The notes under the pieces: model-generated
The model's database searches: none
The model's input: only the letters and a program-made list of their open reading frames with translations
What the model was told of the DNA's origin: nothing
Assembly: GCA_965140355.1 (NCBI GenBank)
Contig: OZ223194.1
Coordinates: 1,550,001 to 1,614,000 of the forward strand
Direction: 5' to 3'
DNA from: Acetobacterium sp965140355
GTDB taxonomy: Bacteria > Bacillota > Clostridia > Eubacteriales > Eubacteriaceae
Length of the DNA stretch: 64,000 nt
Position numbers and translations under genes: made by a program
Shown here: in pieces, positions 8,790 through 17,557 of the stretch
How positions within the stretch are numbered: position 1 is the first letter of the stretch
Layout of the letters: the number at the start of each line of letters is the position of its first letter

Positions 8790-10115
8790 TTAGTTTTCGC
8801 TCGCAATAATTGGGGCGGCATTAAGATGGGTCTGATAAATCAGAGCATGTCCGGCGGTGGTTGGATGAGGATCTAAATTGCCGGTAAGTAAGCTGAAATT
8901 AACAAGGGGATCGGTACCTTGATAGCTATTAAAGGCGGTATAAACATCGGCCACATTGTAACCGGCATTGGGCGTCATAATGGTGGCATTGATCGCCTGA
9001 ATGAATGGTTCAAAGACGGCATATAATGGATCTTGGGGATTGATGGGATCATATAGCGTAGCAACATAGATATCTGCCTGAGGAGCAAGTGCTTTAATGG
9101 TTGCAATAATTTGCGGCCAGTCGGTGGCAAACTCGGTCGTTCCAGCGGTCAGGTTGGTCTGTAGCTGCGGCAGTGCGGCAGAGATGATATCCTGAGCTCC
9201 GGGATCAGCCAGAGCAGCAGCTAATTCAGCGGCAAAGGTGTCAGCGGTCGGGTCCAGATTAAAAGCCGTAGCCATCGTCATAATCATCGGTGAAAGCAGA
9301 TTATTGCCGCCAATACTGATGGTAATTTCTTTAGCATCACGTATTGATGCGATTGTGGTTGGATCAGTCTGGAGTTGGGTCAACAGGTTACTGGATTGAT
9401 ATCCGGGGATGCCGAGATTGACCAAAGCCAGGTCGTCGTTCCCGGGGCGGTCTTTTAAGTTATTATAAAACAGATCAACATAATCATAACCGGGGTCGGC
9501 ACTCATACCGTAAGCGATGGAATCGCCAAGGGCGGTATAATTAACGGTTTTAACAATTTTTACCTCGATTGATTCCAATCGCAGGCTTTCTCCGGTGGAA
9601 CCCAGTTCCGCTCCATTTTTTACCCAGCTCCATTGGTCATCAATCATCGGAACATCGCCTTTGTTTTGGATATGACCGCGGTAATAGACGTCGTATCCGT
9701 CAAGACCAATCAGATTAATTTTGATCGCTTCAATGCGAAGGCTCTTGTCAGTGGTTCCGGCATAAGCCCCGTTTTCAACGGCACCCATCCAGCCTTCGTT
9801 CTGAACGTGAACGTCGTAACTGATGGCCGCACCAGCAGGAACATCGCCAGTTAATTCGAGACAAAGTCCTTCTAAACGTAGACCTTCACCTTCGGTGCCC
9901 AGTTCGTTGGGACCAGTGATAAAACTGCCATCAGGTAAAGGAATATTGCCTTTATTCTGGACATGACCACGATACTGGACACCAATACTGTTTTCTGGTG
10001 AGGTATCATTATCGTTTACATCAGCAGCAAAAACACCAGTTGAAAAAATCATTGACAACATCAAAATAAGAATCACTAAATGGCCGGCGACAGAACGTAT
10101 TTTTTTACTTTTCAT
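8790..10115 (-). CDS. Secreted ChW-repeat SGNH/GDSL esterase
   Basis: A 441-residue exported protein. Residues 1-31 are a signal peptide ending FSTGVFA. Then come three clostridial hydrophobic W (ChW)-type repeats (about 45-195), each of the form GHVQNKG/GW-x-G-x-x-GT-x-x-x-LRLE. The C-terminal half is an SGNH hydrolase: block I LGDSIAYG with the nucleophilic Ser, GGNNLL (block III Asn) and DPHPTTAGH with the Asp-His pair. It probably hydrolyses acyl esters at the cell surface, with ChW repeats for wall or polymer binding. An upstream in-frame start 20 codons earlier lacks a ribosome site; AAAGGAA lies before ATG 10115. Two of the repeats have GN or GD in place of the usual GW. Confidence 0.82.
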   Translation of the reverse strand: MKSKKIRSVAGHLVILILMLSMIFSTGVFAADVNDNDTSPENSIGVQYRGHVQNKGNIPLPDGSFITGPNELGTEGEGLRLEGLCLELTGDVPAGAAISYDVHVQNEGWMGAVENGAYAGTTDKSLRIEAIKINLIGLDGYDVYYRGHIQNKGDVPMIDDQWSWVKNGAELGSTGESLRLESIEVKIVKTVNYTALGDSIAYGMSADPGYDYVDLFYNNLKDRPGNDDLALVNLGIPGYQSSNLLTQLQTDPTTIASIRDAKEITISIGGNNLLSPMIMTMATAFNLDPTADTFAAELAAALADPGAQDIISAALPQLQTNLTAGTTEFATDWPQIIATIKALAPQADIYVATLYDPINPQDPLYAVFEPFIQAINATIMTPNAGYNVADVYTAFNSYQGTDPLVNFSLLTGNLDPHPTTAGHALIYQTHLNAAPIIASEN

Positions 10116-10279
10116 GAGTGAGTTCCTTTCACAGATAAAATAGGTTGAACATAAAATCATTTTATACCTATTCAAAGAAATTGTAAACGAGATAAGAGTA
10201 TTTATTTAAAGATAATAAATCGTTGAACAAGAGCAACGGTTAAAATAAAAAATGACGAAATTTTTTAACTAAAATATAG

Positions 10280-10324
10280 TTGACAAATCAATTGTTTTTG
10301 TTTAGAATAATGTTGACAAGTCAA
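10280..10324 (+). promoter_or_regulatory. marR promoter with twin operator-like repeats
   Basis: TTGACA (10280-10285), 17 bases, TAGAAT (10303-10308). Two related repeats, TTGACAAATCAA (10280-10291) and TTGACAAGTCAA (10313-10324), lie 33 bases apart, one over the -35 and one just past the start site. The second has perfect TTGAC/GTCAA arms. This is a typical layout for autorepression by a MarR dimer. Confidence 0.65.
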
Positions 10325-10343
10325 TCATAAAGAGGTGATCATA

Positions 10344-10805
10344 TTGGGAATTGAAACGCTGCATTTTATTATGCTTAATAATAAAATATTTAGAAATAAT
10401 CAGATTCATTTGGATAAAGCTTTGAAAAAATTCGATTTAAGCAGTGGCTTGATGCCCTATCTTTTTATTCTGGAAAAAAATGAAGGCGTTAGTCTGCATC
10501 AACTTAGTACGAAAATTGGCAATGATAAAGCGATGACTACCCGCACGATTAAACGACTGATTGAGCTGGACTATGTCTATAAAATTGGTAAAGAAGGGGA
10601 TTGTCGTGCGTATCAACTATATTTGACAAAAAAATCAAAGGCGGTTATGCCCCAAATTCTTAAAGAAATTCAGGCGATTGTTGATTTAATCACGATGGAT
10701 TTATCTGCTGAAGAAAAAAAAATTACGATGGCAGCTTTGAAAAAAATATCAATACGAACCCAGCAGTTGAGAGATGAGGAGGAAATGTATGGAAAAAACG
10801 TATGA
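10344..10805 (+). CDS. MarR family transcriptional regulator
   Basis: About 153 residues with a central winged helix: VSLHQLSTKIGNDKAMTTRTIKRLIELDYVYKIGKEGDCRAYQLYLTKKS has the recognition helix and the DxR wing of MarR proteins. A TTG start at 10344 is chosen because AGGTG precedes it by 6 bases; GTG 10335 would overlap the ribosome site. Its end overlaps the start of an MFS drug exporter, so it very probably represses the pair in response to a toxic compound. Confidence 0.85.
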   Translation: MGIETLHFIMLNNKIFRNNQIHLDKALKKFDLSSGLMPYLFILEKNEGVSLHQLSTKIGNDKAMTTRTIKRLIELDYVYKIGKEGDCRAYQLYLTKKSKAVMPQILKEIQAIVDLITMDLSAEEKKITMAALKKISIRTQQLRDEEEMYGKNV

Positions 10806-12252
10806 AAAAAATAAATGGCCAATTTTGCTGATTGTTGTGATGTCGACGTTCATGGCAACTTTAGATAGCAGTATTGTTAATGTGGCTTTGCCACAGATGG
10901 CCCGGGTATTGGATGTTGATACATCGCAAATTCAACTGGTGGTGACCAGTTATTTAATTGTCATTATGGGGGTTATCCTTATTTTTGGAAAACTTGGCGA
11001 TATGTTAGGTAAAACCAAAATCTTTATCTTTGGAATTGCCCTGTTTACATTGGGGTCGTTACTTTGCGGGATCAACAGTACGTTTACCTTACTGATTGGT
11101 GGGCGGATTGTTCAGGCGATTGGAGCGGCTGCAACGATGGCAAACAATCAGGGGATTATCACCCAGGTTTTTCCGTCAACGGAACGGGGCAAAGCGTTAG
11201 GTCTTACCGGTACTTCGGTCGCCTTGGGATCTTTGGTTGGCCCTGGTTTGGGGGGGATCATTGTGGGTTCCTTCAGTTGGGAATACATCTTTTTGATTAA
11301 TGTTCCAGTTGGCGTCGTGGTCTTATATCTGGCGATGAAACTGTTGCCGAAAAGCAATAAAAAGGCGAAAGAAAAGCTTGATATACCGGGGGCAATCTTG
11401 TTTACATTAAGCGTTGTGCCGCTGTTTGTGGCATTGGGCCAGGTCCAAAGTCTAGGGTTTTCTGATCCGCTGATTTTAACTGGATTTGCGGTAACGACGG
11501 TATCCTTTATTGCTTTTATATTGGTTGAACGTAAAGTGGGAAATCCCCTGATTCCATTAAATATTTTTAAGAATAAATTATTCACTTTAAGTATTTTTTG
11601 TGCCTTTATTAATTTTATCGGACTTTTTTGTAACAATATTATTCAACCGTTTTACCTTCAGGATGTCAGGGCTTATTCACCGAGCCAAGCGGGTTTGATG
11701 ATGATGATTTTTCCGTTGATTCTAATGGTTTTGGCACCCGTTAGTGGTTATATGTCCGATAAAATTGGCTCTGAAATCTTAACTTTTATCGGATTATTGT
11801 TGATCAGTTTGGGGTTGTTTTTAATGTCAACGCTGACCGAACAGTCATCACTACGGCTGTTGATTAGCTTTATTGTTGTTTTGTCGATAGGGATGGGGTT
11901 GTTTCAATCACCTAATAATTCATTAATTATGTCAACGGTGGGAAAACATCAGTTGGGAATCGCCGGGAGTATAAATGCATTGGTTCGAAATATGGGAATG
12001 GTTACTGGAATTGCATTAGCGACGACCTTGCTTTATGGCAGTATGAGTTCAGAACTAGGCTATCATGTGACTGATTATGTTGTCGGACAAAATGATGCTT
12101 TTATCCATGGGATGAAAACCGCTTACTTAACAGCGGCAGCGATCACTTTTTTTGGAGCAATCTTAACGTTTCTACGACTTATCGAAAGAAAATCTCGAAT
12201 TGTGGATGAAAAGATGGTGTTAGAAAATCAGCGTGGAATCAATCGGGAATAA
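10789..12252 (+). CDS. MFS multidrug exporter (DHA2/EmrB-QacA type)
   Basis: 487 residues with 14 predicted hydrophobic segments. The first ends in ATLDSSIVNVALPQM, the DHA2 motif, followed by GKLGDMLGKTKIF (motif A) and GSLVGPGLGGIIVGSFSWEYIFLINVPVG (motif C, drug/H+ antiport). Membrane-bound proton-coupled drug efflux is expected. AGGAGG at 10777-10782 supports ATG 10789, which overlaps the marR gene by 17 bases and implies translational coupling. A weak hairpin with ATTTT at 12285-12306 may end the transcript. Confidence 0.88.
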   Translation: MEKTYEKNKWPILLIVVMSTFMATLDSSIVNVALPQMARVLDVDTSQIQLVVTSYLIVIMGVILIFGKLGDMLGKTKIFIFGIALFTLGSLLCGINSTFTLLIGGRIVQAIGAAATMANNQGIITQVFPSTERGKALGLTGTSVALGSLVGPGLGGIIVGSFSWEYIFLINVPVGVVVLYLAMKLLPKSNKKAKEKLDIPGAILFTLSVVPLFVALGQVQSLGFSDPLILTGFAVTTVSFIAFILVERKVGNPLIPLNIFKNKLFTLSIFCAFINFIGLFCNNIIQPFYLQDVRAYSPSQAGLMMMIFPLILMVLAPVSGYMSDKIGSEILTFIGLLLISLGLFLMSTLTEQSSLRLLISFIVVLSIGMGLFQSPNNSLIMSTVGKHQLGIAGSINALVRNMGMVTGIALATTLLYGSMSSELGYHVTDYVVGQNDAFIHGMKTAYLTAAAITFFGAILTFLRLIERKSRIVDEKMVLENQRGINRE

Positions 12253-12406
12253 AAAAGCAATAATGGAGGACCGTTAGTGATGAGAAGATCAGATCCGATC
12301 TTATTTTGCGGTTTATTTTAGTGGAATATATTAATAAATAGAAAAATCATCGTGGTGATAACTGAGACATCGAAGCGATGAAATTTAAGAAAATATCTCA
12401 CTTAAT

Positions 12407-12435
12407 TTGACATTGTTGCGTTTGTTTGATATAAT
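12407..12435 (+). promoter_or_regulatory. Near-consensus sigma-A promoter
   Basis: TTGACA (12407-12412), exactly 17 bases, TATAAT (12430-12435): both hexamers are perfect. Transcription would start near 12442, about 425 bases before ablA. Confidence 0.75.
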
Positions 12436-12441
12436 ATTAAA

Positions 12442-12727
12442 ATATTTAAGAATAATGTGAAGTATATGTATTGAGTAATTTTGTTGATGAGCTTGTTTAC
12501 GTGTTTTATTAAATGTGGAAATAAGTTAGTTGACATATTAGATTTAATGAAATTTACATAGAAAAACATCCTTAATAGAACTGGGGCTTGTATAGGATCA
12601 TAATCGGTCATATACTATACTATTTGGTAAGATGAAATTCTTATCGTTAATGGTGTAATGTGAGTTATTTTTAGCGAAACTTAGGCACTCTAACTCTGTG
12701 AATAACAGAATTAGAGTGTCTTTTTTT
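12442..12727 (+). ncRNA. Candidate small RNA or attenuated leader upstream of ablA
   Basis: From a perfect sigma-A promoter to a terminator-like hairpin at 12684-12720 (GGCACTCTAACTCTGT / ACAGAATTAGAGTGTC, one mismatch and one G-T pair) followed by seven T. No open frame with a ribosome site is seen on this strand. It could be a free RNA of about 285 bases or a leader that controls the abl genes. I do not recognise a known riboswitch in it. The rest of the 614-base gap (12253-12866) holds nothing else I can support. Confidence 0.4.
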
Positions 12728-12866
12728 ATAATAAAATAGCGAATAATAAGAAATCCAGCGTAAACTTTGAAATTTAGATTCATTTTGAAAATAACAATCA
12801 GAAAAAATATTTATATTTACGTGTTTTTCAATGCACTAATAAATTCAAACCTGAAAGGAATTTTAT

Positions 12867-14192
12867 ATGCAAGAAGCAATCAAAATAACACAGGAGCACT
12901 TGAACACCAGTCAATCGTCCAATGAATTAATGGAAAAATGGACGGATTGGCGTTGGCAGATTAAAAATACGATTCGTAAGGTTGAAACAGTTGAAAAAAT
13001 ATTGGGAGTAGAATTTTCAGAGCAAAAAAGAAGTGACATCAAGGAAACCATTGAAAAATTCCCAATGGCAATAACACCATATTATCTATCGTTAGTCGAC
13101 GATGAGGATTTTGAAAACGATGCGGTTTTTAAACAATGTTTTCCCAACGTCGAAGAGCTAATGATTTCTTCGATTGATATGGAAGATCCTTTACATGAAG
13201 ACAAGGATAGCCCTGTTTGCGGGATTACTCATCGCTATCCTGATCGGGTCCTTTTTCATGTTAGTAACGTATGTGCGATGTATTGTCGCCACTGTACAAG
13301 AAAACGAAAAGTTGGTGATATTGATTCGATTCCGTCTGAAGAAATAATTAACGGCGGAATTGAGTATATTAAAAACACGCCTGTCGTTCGTGATGTTCTC
13401 CTTTCCGGTGGTGATCCATTTATGTTGTCGGATGAAAAACTTGATGATATCCTCAGTCGGATTTCAGCAATTCCCCATGTTGAGGTTATTCGTATTGGCA
13501 CGCGGACACCAGTCGTTCTTCCTTATCGGATTACCGATAAGCTCATAAAAATGCTCAGTAAATATGATAATCTGTGGATCAATACTCATTATAATCATCC
13601 CCGGGAAGTCACAAAAACTTCAATTGCGGCCTTAAAAAAACTTTCTGGCATTGGGATACCGTTAGGAAATCAGTCAGTACTGTTAAGAGATGTTAATGAT
13701 TGTCCACGGATTATGAAAAAACTTGTCCATAAATTAGTGGCCAATCGTGTACGCCCCTATTATTTGTATCAATGTGATCTATCGGAAGGGCTTGAGCATT
13801 TTAGAACCAATGTTGGTAAAGGCATTGAAATTATGGAAAGTTTGAGAGGACATACCAGTGGATTTGCGATTCCAACCTATGTGATTGATGCACCAGGTGG
13901 TGGCGGGAAAATTCCGATTATGCCAAACTATCTTATTTCCTGGTCAACTAATAAAGTTGTCTTGAGAAACTATGAAGGGGTGATAACCACTTATCAGATG
14001 CCGGATTCTTGTGAGCATAAATTCTGTAATCTGAATTGTGAAAATTGTAATTTACAGTTGAATCTGGATAACGATGAAGGCGAAATCAAACCGATTGGTA
14101 TTTCAAAATTGTTATGTGATTATGAAGAAACAATTACTCTGGTGCCAGAAAACCTGGACCGAGAGCAGAGGAACCAGAGCGATGAAAACTAA
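12867..14192 (+). CDS. ablA: Lysine 2,3-aminomutase
   Basis: A 441-residue radical SAM, PLP-dependent enzyme converting L-alpha-lysine to L-beta-lysine. The cluster motif CAMYCRHC has C136, C140 and C143. PGGGGK gives K348 as the PLP-binding lysine. DDEDFENDAVFKQCFP is typical of the KamA N-terminus. The C-terminal CEHKFCNLNCENC matches the zinc-binding tail of clostridial enzymes. AAAGGAA precedes the ATG. The next gene is the beta-lysine acetyltransferase, so the pair makes the compatible solute N-epsilon-acetyl-beta-lysine under salt stress, as known in methanogens and some acetogens and clostridia. Lysine fermentation is less likely because no other lysine-degradation gene is nearby. Confidence 0.95.
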   Translation: MQEAIKITQEHLNTSQSSNELMEKWTDWRWQIKNTIRKVETVEKILGVEFSEQKRSDIKETIEKFPMAITPYYLSLVDDEDFENDAVFKQCFPNVEELMISSIDMEDPLHEDKDSPVCGITHRYPDRVLFHVSNVCAMYCRHCTRKRKVGDIDSIPSEEIINGGIEYIKNTPVVRDVLLSGGDPFMLSDEKLDDILSRISAIPHVEVIRIGTRTPVVLPYRITDKLIKMLSKYDNLWINTHYNHPREVTKTSIAALKKLSGIGIPLGNQSVLLRDVNDCPRIMKKLVHKLVANRVRPYYLYQCDLSEGLEHFRTNVGKGIEIMESLRGHTSGFAIPTYVIDAPGGGGKIPIMPNYLISWSTNKVVLRNYEGVITTYQMPDSCEHKFCNLNCENCNLQLNLDNDEGEIKPIGISKLLCDYEETITLVPENLDREQRNQSDEN

Positions 14193-15030
14193 AGAAACCG
14201 ACGCGATTGAAAAAGTTGGCGATGATCTTATCCAACATGGCAAAAATAGTGACCGCATTTATTTAATGCACTGTACCAAGTCAGATAAAAAACGGCTGTT
14301 GCACTACCTGAATAAACTGGGGAAAGATCAGAATTATTCCAAAATTATTGCAAAGGTGCCGGAATCGCTAGAAACCGCATTTATCAAAGATGGATATTGT
14401 GAAGAAGCACAGATCCCATCATTTTATGGCGGCGAAGAGACCTGTAAGCTGATGGGGAAGTATTTGTTGCCGGAACGGCAAAAGGTAAAAGACAAGCAGC
14501 AAATAAAAAAAGTTATTGATCATGTAACAGCCAGAAGTCATATCAACAGAATTAAACCATTAGCCGATGAATTTGAAATTAAGCGGTTGACGGAAGCTGA
14601 TGCCTTAGAAATAGCCTTTCTTTATAAAAAAGTTTTTGAAAGTTATCCTTTTCCAATTTTTGAACCCAATTATCTAAACGATACAATGAAGGATAATATA
14701 AAGTATTTTGGGGCTTTTTTTGCAAAACAACTGATTGCGGTTTCATCAAGTGAAATGGATCTTGACAATTTGAATTCAGAAATGACTGATTTTGCTGTTT
14801 TGCCGGAATTTCGGGGTCATCAACTGGCTTATTATTTGTTAACAGAAATGGAATCCGAAATGGTAAAAGACGGATTTCAGGTATTGTATACTATCGCCCG
14901 TTCGGCATCCTATGGGATGAACAGCTGTTTTGCTAAATCCAATTATCATTTTGGCGGAACGCTTTTTAACAATACCCAGATTTCAGGTTCGATCGAATCG
15001 ATGAATATCTGGTATAAAGAGTTAAAGTAA
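14182..15030 (+). CDS. ablB: Beta-lysine N6-acetyltransferase (GNAT)
   Basis: 282 residues. The C-terminal half is a GNAT domain with the acetyl-CoA segment FAVLPEFRGHQLAYYLLTEME (about 210-230) and the late beta-strand/loop ARSASYGMNSCFAKSNYHFGG typical of AblB. It acetylates beta-lysine at the epsilon amino group, the second step of osmolyte synthesis. ATG 14182 overlaps the ablA stop by 11 bases, so the two are coupled. In-frame codons further upstream lie inside ablA and were rejected. Confidence 0.92.
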   Translation: MKTKETDAIEKVGDDLIQHGKNSDRIYLMHCTKSDKKRLLHYLNKLGKDQNYSKIIAKVPESLETAFIKDGYCEEAQIPSFYGGEETCKLMGKYLLPERQKVKDKQQIKKVIDHVTARSHINRIKPLADEFEIKRLTEADALEIAFLYKKVFESYPFPIFEPNYLNDTMKDNIKYFGAFFAKQLIAVSSSEMDLDNLNSEMTDFAVLPEFRGHQLAYYLLTEMESEMVKDGFQVLYTIARSASYGMNSCFAKSNYHFGGTLFNNTQISGSIESMNIWYKELK

Positions 15031-15036
15031 AAAAAA

Positions 15037-15099
15037 CTTGCTGATGATCTTGTCACGATAAGCAAGTCCGAAGCTGCCAAGTTAATCCGGCAGCTTTTT
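15037..15099 (+). terminator. Double hairpin terminator of abl operon
   Basis: ACTTGCT...AGCAAGT (about 15037-15067) is followed by AAGCTGCC (15071-15078)/GGCAGCTT (15089-15096) and a T5 run. Confidence 0.8.
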
Positions 15100-15290
15100 A
15101 ATATGAGGCGATGTATAATAACAATAAAGGCAATGAAGATTGCTTTATCGGTGATGAAACAAGTGTTTTGATGATTGACAAAGCAGCAAGAAAACAGTAC
15201 AATCTAAAATTATTATAAATAAATTCATAATTAAAGATTTTGATTAAAGTGTCATTAAATGAGCGTTTGATCAAGATAGGAGAAGCGGAA

Positions 15291-15926
15291 ATGGCGATAG
15301 AAAAAGATAATTATAAAAAGGTGTGCGAATACTGGCGGTTAAAAACGCTGACGACTGATTTTAAAGAACGTTACGCGGCATTAGGATTGCCCGGGTACAA
15401 TGACGGCAATTTACCAATTACATATTTTGGCGTTAATTATGAGATCAACCGCTTAGATGCCCGCATTCATGATGTTAAAAACCCGGAAGTTGAGCTAGAC
15501 TTCTATACCCAGTCAGCGATTTATCATTTATTTTATTTTTCTCAAAAAGCGCCAGTTAATTCCAATAATTTTATTCCGCTGCATGAACTTAAGGGAGCGG
15601 CACCGTTTAGTCCGGCGTTTAAAAAAGGGACACTGATTCCGTTTGCCAAAACGTTTGAAGGAAAAACCGAGCAATTAATTAAAGCAGGTGAAGACTTGGG
15701 ATTTGAACGGTTGTCAAATTCAGATGCTGGTTTTCAGGCAATGGCATTTGCCTGTATCCCGATTCGGTTTCTTTTTTGGGATGGGGACGATGAGCTTGCG
15801 GCGGAGGCGACAATTCTTTTTGATGAAAAAATTACTGATTTTACCCATCAGGAAACCGTTATTGGAATGGGTTCGGATCTTGTCAATCGGCTGATTGCGG
15901 CGGCGGGTTTAAAACGTCGTGATTAA
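15291..15926 (+). CDS. DUF3786-like protein, unknown function
   Basis: 211 residues, soluble, starting MAIEKDNYKKVCEYW. It has the pattern I associate with DUF3786 proteins of anaerobes: TYFGVNYEINR, a central LYHLFYFS-like helix, LKGAAPFSPAFKKG and FIPIRFLFWDGDDELAAEATILFD, a beta-rich C-terminal half. Some relatives occur near corrinoid/methyl-transfer genes; nothing around this copy supports that role. AGGAG 8 bases ahead supports ATG 15291; an upstream TTG at 15240 has no ribosome site. Confidence 0.65.
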   Translation: MAIEKDNYKKVCEYWRLKTLTTDFKERYAALGLPGYNDGNLPITYFGVNYEINRLDARIHDVKNPEVELDFYTQSAIYHLFYFSQKAPVNSNNFIPLHELKGAAPFSPAFKKGTLIPFAKTFEGKTEQLIKAGEDLGFERLSNSDAGFQAMAFACIPIRFLFWDGDDELAAEATILFDEKITDFTHQETVIGMGSDLVNRLIAAAGLKRRD

Positions 15927-16030
15927 TTATGTCAGGCATTTTGGATTGGTGATGAAATCACAGAATAATGGGTAGAAAATTGATATAATTAGACGATCAA
16001 AAGTTACTATTGAATCAAGGGGGAATAACG

Positions 16031-16360
16031 ATGAAAGATGTAACCTTACTGACAACGCAAACCTGTCCATATTGTAAAATGGCTAAAGAATTTTTGAATC
16101 AAAACCATATTCGATTTGTCGAAAAAGATATTAATTTTGATGTAGAAGCTCGAAATGAATTGGCGCGTAGAAACATTAAAGGGGTACCAACATTATTTAT
16201 TGGCGAAGATGTCGTGGTCGGACTGGATAAAGAAAAAATTCTTAAACTGGTTGATCATCGCGTTGTTGAATGCCCAAGTTGCCATACTAAATTACGGGTA
16301 CCGACCAATAAGGCAACTAATATACGATGTCCTAAATGTAAAAACAACATTACGACATAA
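16031..16360 (+). CDS. Glutaredoxin-like protein with C-terminal zinc ribbon
   Basis: 109 residues: a glutaredoxin/NrdH fold (1-75) with CPYC (C12, C15) and the cis-proline loop GVPTLFIG (51-58), then a short zinc ribbon with CPSC (C81, C84) and CPKC (C100, C103). It is probably a cytosolic thiol-disulfide reductase; the ribbon is an addition absent from ordinary glutaredoxins and may bind metal or a partner. AGGGGG precedes ATG 16031; a TTG seven codons upstream is less likely. Confidence 0.85.
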   Translation: MKDVTLLTTQTCPYCKMAKEFLNQNHIRFVEKDINFDVEARNELARRNIKGVPTLFIGEDVVVGLDKEKILKLVDHRVVECPSCHTKLRVPTNKATNIRCPKCKNNITT

Positions 16361-16381
16361 ATGAATGGCGATAAGATGAGC

Positions 16382-16437
16382 AGACGGTTCAGAAATCGGG
16401 TAATAAATACTTAGCCCAGTTTCGAAACCGTCTTTTT
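16382..16437 (+). terminator. Terminator
   Basis: AGACGGTT (16382-16389) pairs with AACCGTCT (16426-16433), followed by five T. Further weak pairing extends inside the loop. Confidence 0.75.
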
Positions 16438-16573
16438 GTGTCTCATGGGATAAAAGACGCTAATTCCACAAAAAAAACAAGGGATTATCAACGTTTAACA
16501 GTTAGGATAAAGGGTAAATTAATATTAGATTAATTTAAAGTTAGTTTAATTTAAAAAATAAAGGAGAATTATC

Positions 16574-17131
16574 ATGAATAAAATAGGAATCGTATTAGGA
16601 AGTACACGACCGGGACGTAATGGCGAAGCCGTTGCAAAATGGGTTTATCAGCAGGCTCAAAAACGTGATGATGCAGAATTTGAATTGATTGATGTTGCGG
16701 ATTATAATTTACCGCTTTATGATGAACCCTTTCCAGCAATGATGCAGCAGTATACCAAAGAACATACAAAAGTATGGTCTGCAAAGATAAAAGAATTTGA
16801 TGGCTTTATATTTGTTACCGCAGAATATAATCACAGTATTCCCGGGGCCTTAAAAAATGCGATCGATTATTTGAATGTTGAATGGAAAAATAAAGCCGCC
16901 GGATTTGTTGGATATGGCAGTGCTGGTGGGGTGCGGGCCGTTGAACATCTTCGACAGGTTGCCGGCGAACTCCAAATGGCAGATGTTCGGGCACAGGTAA
17001 TGCTCTCATTGTTTACCGATTTTGAAAACATGAGTGAATTTAAACCCGACCCCCGTCATGAAGGCTCACTTAATGATGTGTTTGATCAGGTGATTGCCTG
17101 GAGCAGTGCGTTAAAACCATTGCGGGTTTAA
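16574..17131 (+). CDS. NAD(P)H-dependent FMN reductase
   Basis: 185 residues of the flavodoxin-like NADPH-dependent FMN reductase family. GSTRPGRNGEAVAKW (9-23) is the FMN phosphate loop. The central TAEYNHSIPGALKNAIDYL is the family signature, and GYGSAGGVRAVEHLR follows. It reduces flavins, quinones or small electrophiles in the cytosol. AAGGAG lies ahead of the ATG, and the gene is a single transcription unit between two terminators. Confidence 0.88.
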   Translation: MNKIGIVLGSTRPGRNGEAVAKWVYQQAQKRDDAEFELIDVADYNLPLYDEPFPAMMQQYTKEHTKVWSAKIKEFDGFIFVTAEYNHSIPGALKNAIDYLNVEWKNKAAGFVGYGSAGGVRAVEHLRQVAGELQMADVRAQVMLSLFTDFENMSEFKPDPRHEGSLNDVFDQVIAWSSALKPLRV

Positions 17132-17196
17132 AATATAGCAAAAAATATTTTATTTGAAAAGAAGTAGCATAAACAGAAATAAGTAAGCTAATCAAA

Positions 17197-17245
17197 AAAC
17201 CGAAATCTCACGACTTTTGTCTTAAGATTTCGGTTTAATAATTTT
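17197..17245. terminator. Bidirectional terminator
   Basis: AAACCGAAATCT (17197-17208) and AGATTTCGGTTT (17225-17236), T-rich on the + side and a T6 run on the minus side, so it could stop transcription in either direction. Confidence 0.8.
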
Positions 17246-17557
17246 AAGATACCATAAAAATAACAAAAACGCTGATAAAAAACAGATAAACCAAACAATA
17301 AAAAGTTTGATTCATTTCAGACGCCCAATAAAACCGTTTTTTCCAATCAATTATATTAAAATAAAAGTATAATAAAAAAATAGGTAATGACAAAACTGTC
17401 AATAGCGTTGTGATTGTTAATTAAGAAAAAAGCGAGAGGAGTAAAAACAGATCGAAAATAGAAAGAAATGAGAGGATGATGATACAGGTAGTAAAAAGTT
17501 CCCGGTGCGATCAATTACGAAAATATTTTTTAATAATGTTAATGTGAGGTTGATGGG
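17244..17557. other. Intergenic region with possible minus-strand microprotein
   Basis: On the minus strand, TTGTCA and TATACT spaced 16 bases form a promoter-like pair near 17365-17395. Downstream, a 23-codon frame (17315 to 17244) encodes MNQTFYCLVYLFFISVFVIF plus three more residues, a single membrane helix, and runs into the bidirectional terminator. No good ribosome site precedes the ATG, so it may not be translated. The rest of the gap holds only the ribosome site of the next + gene. Confidence 0.25.

Noticed and set aside
12531..12560. A second TTGACA box in the abl leader as a promoter
   Set aside because: No acceptable -10 at 16-18 bases.
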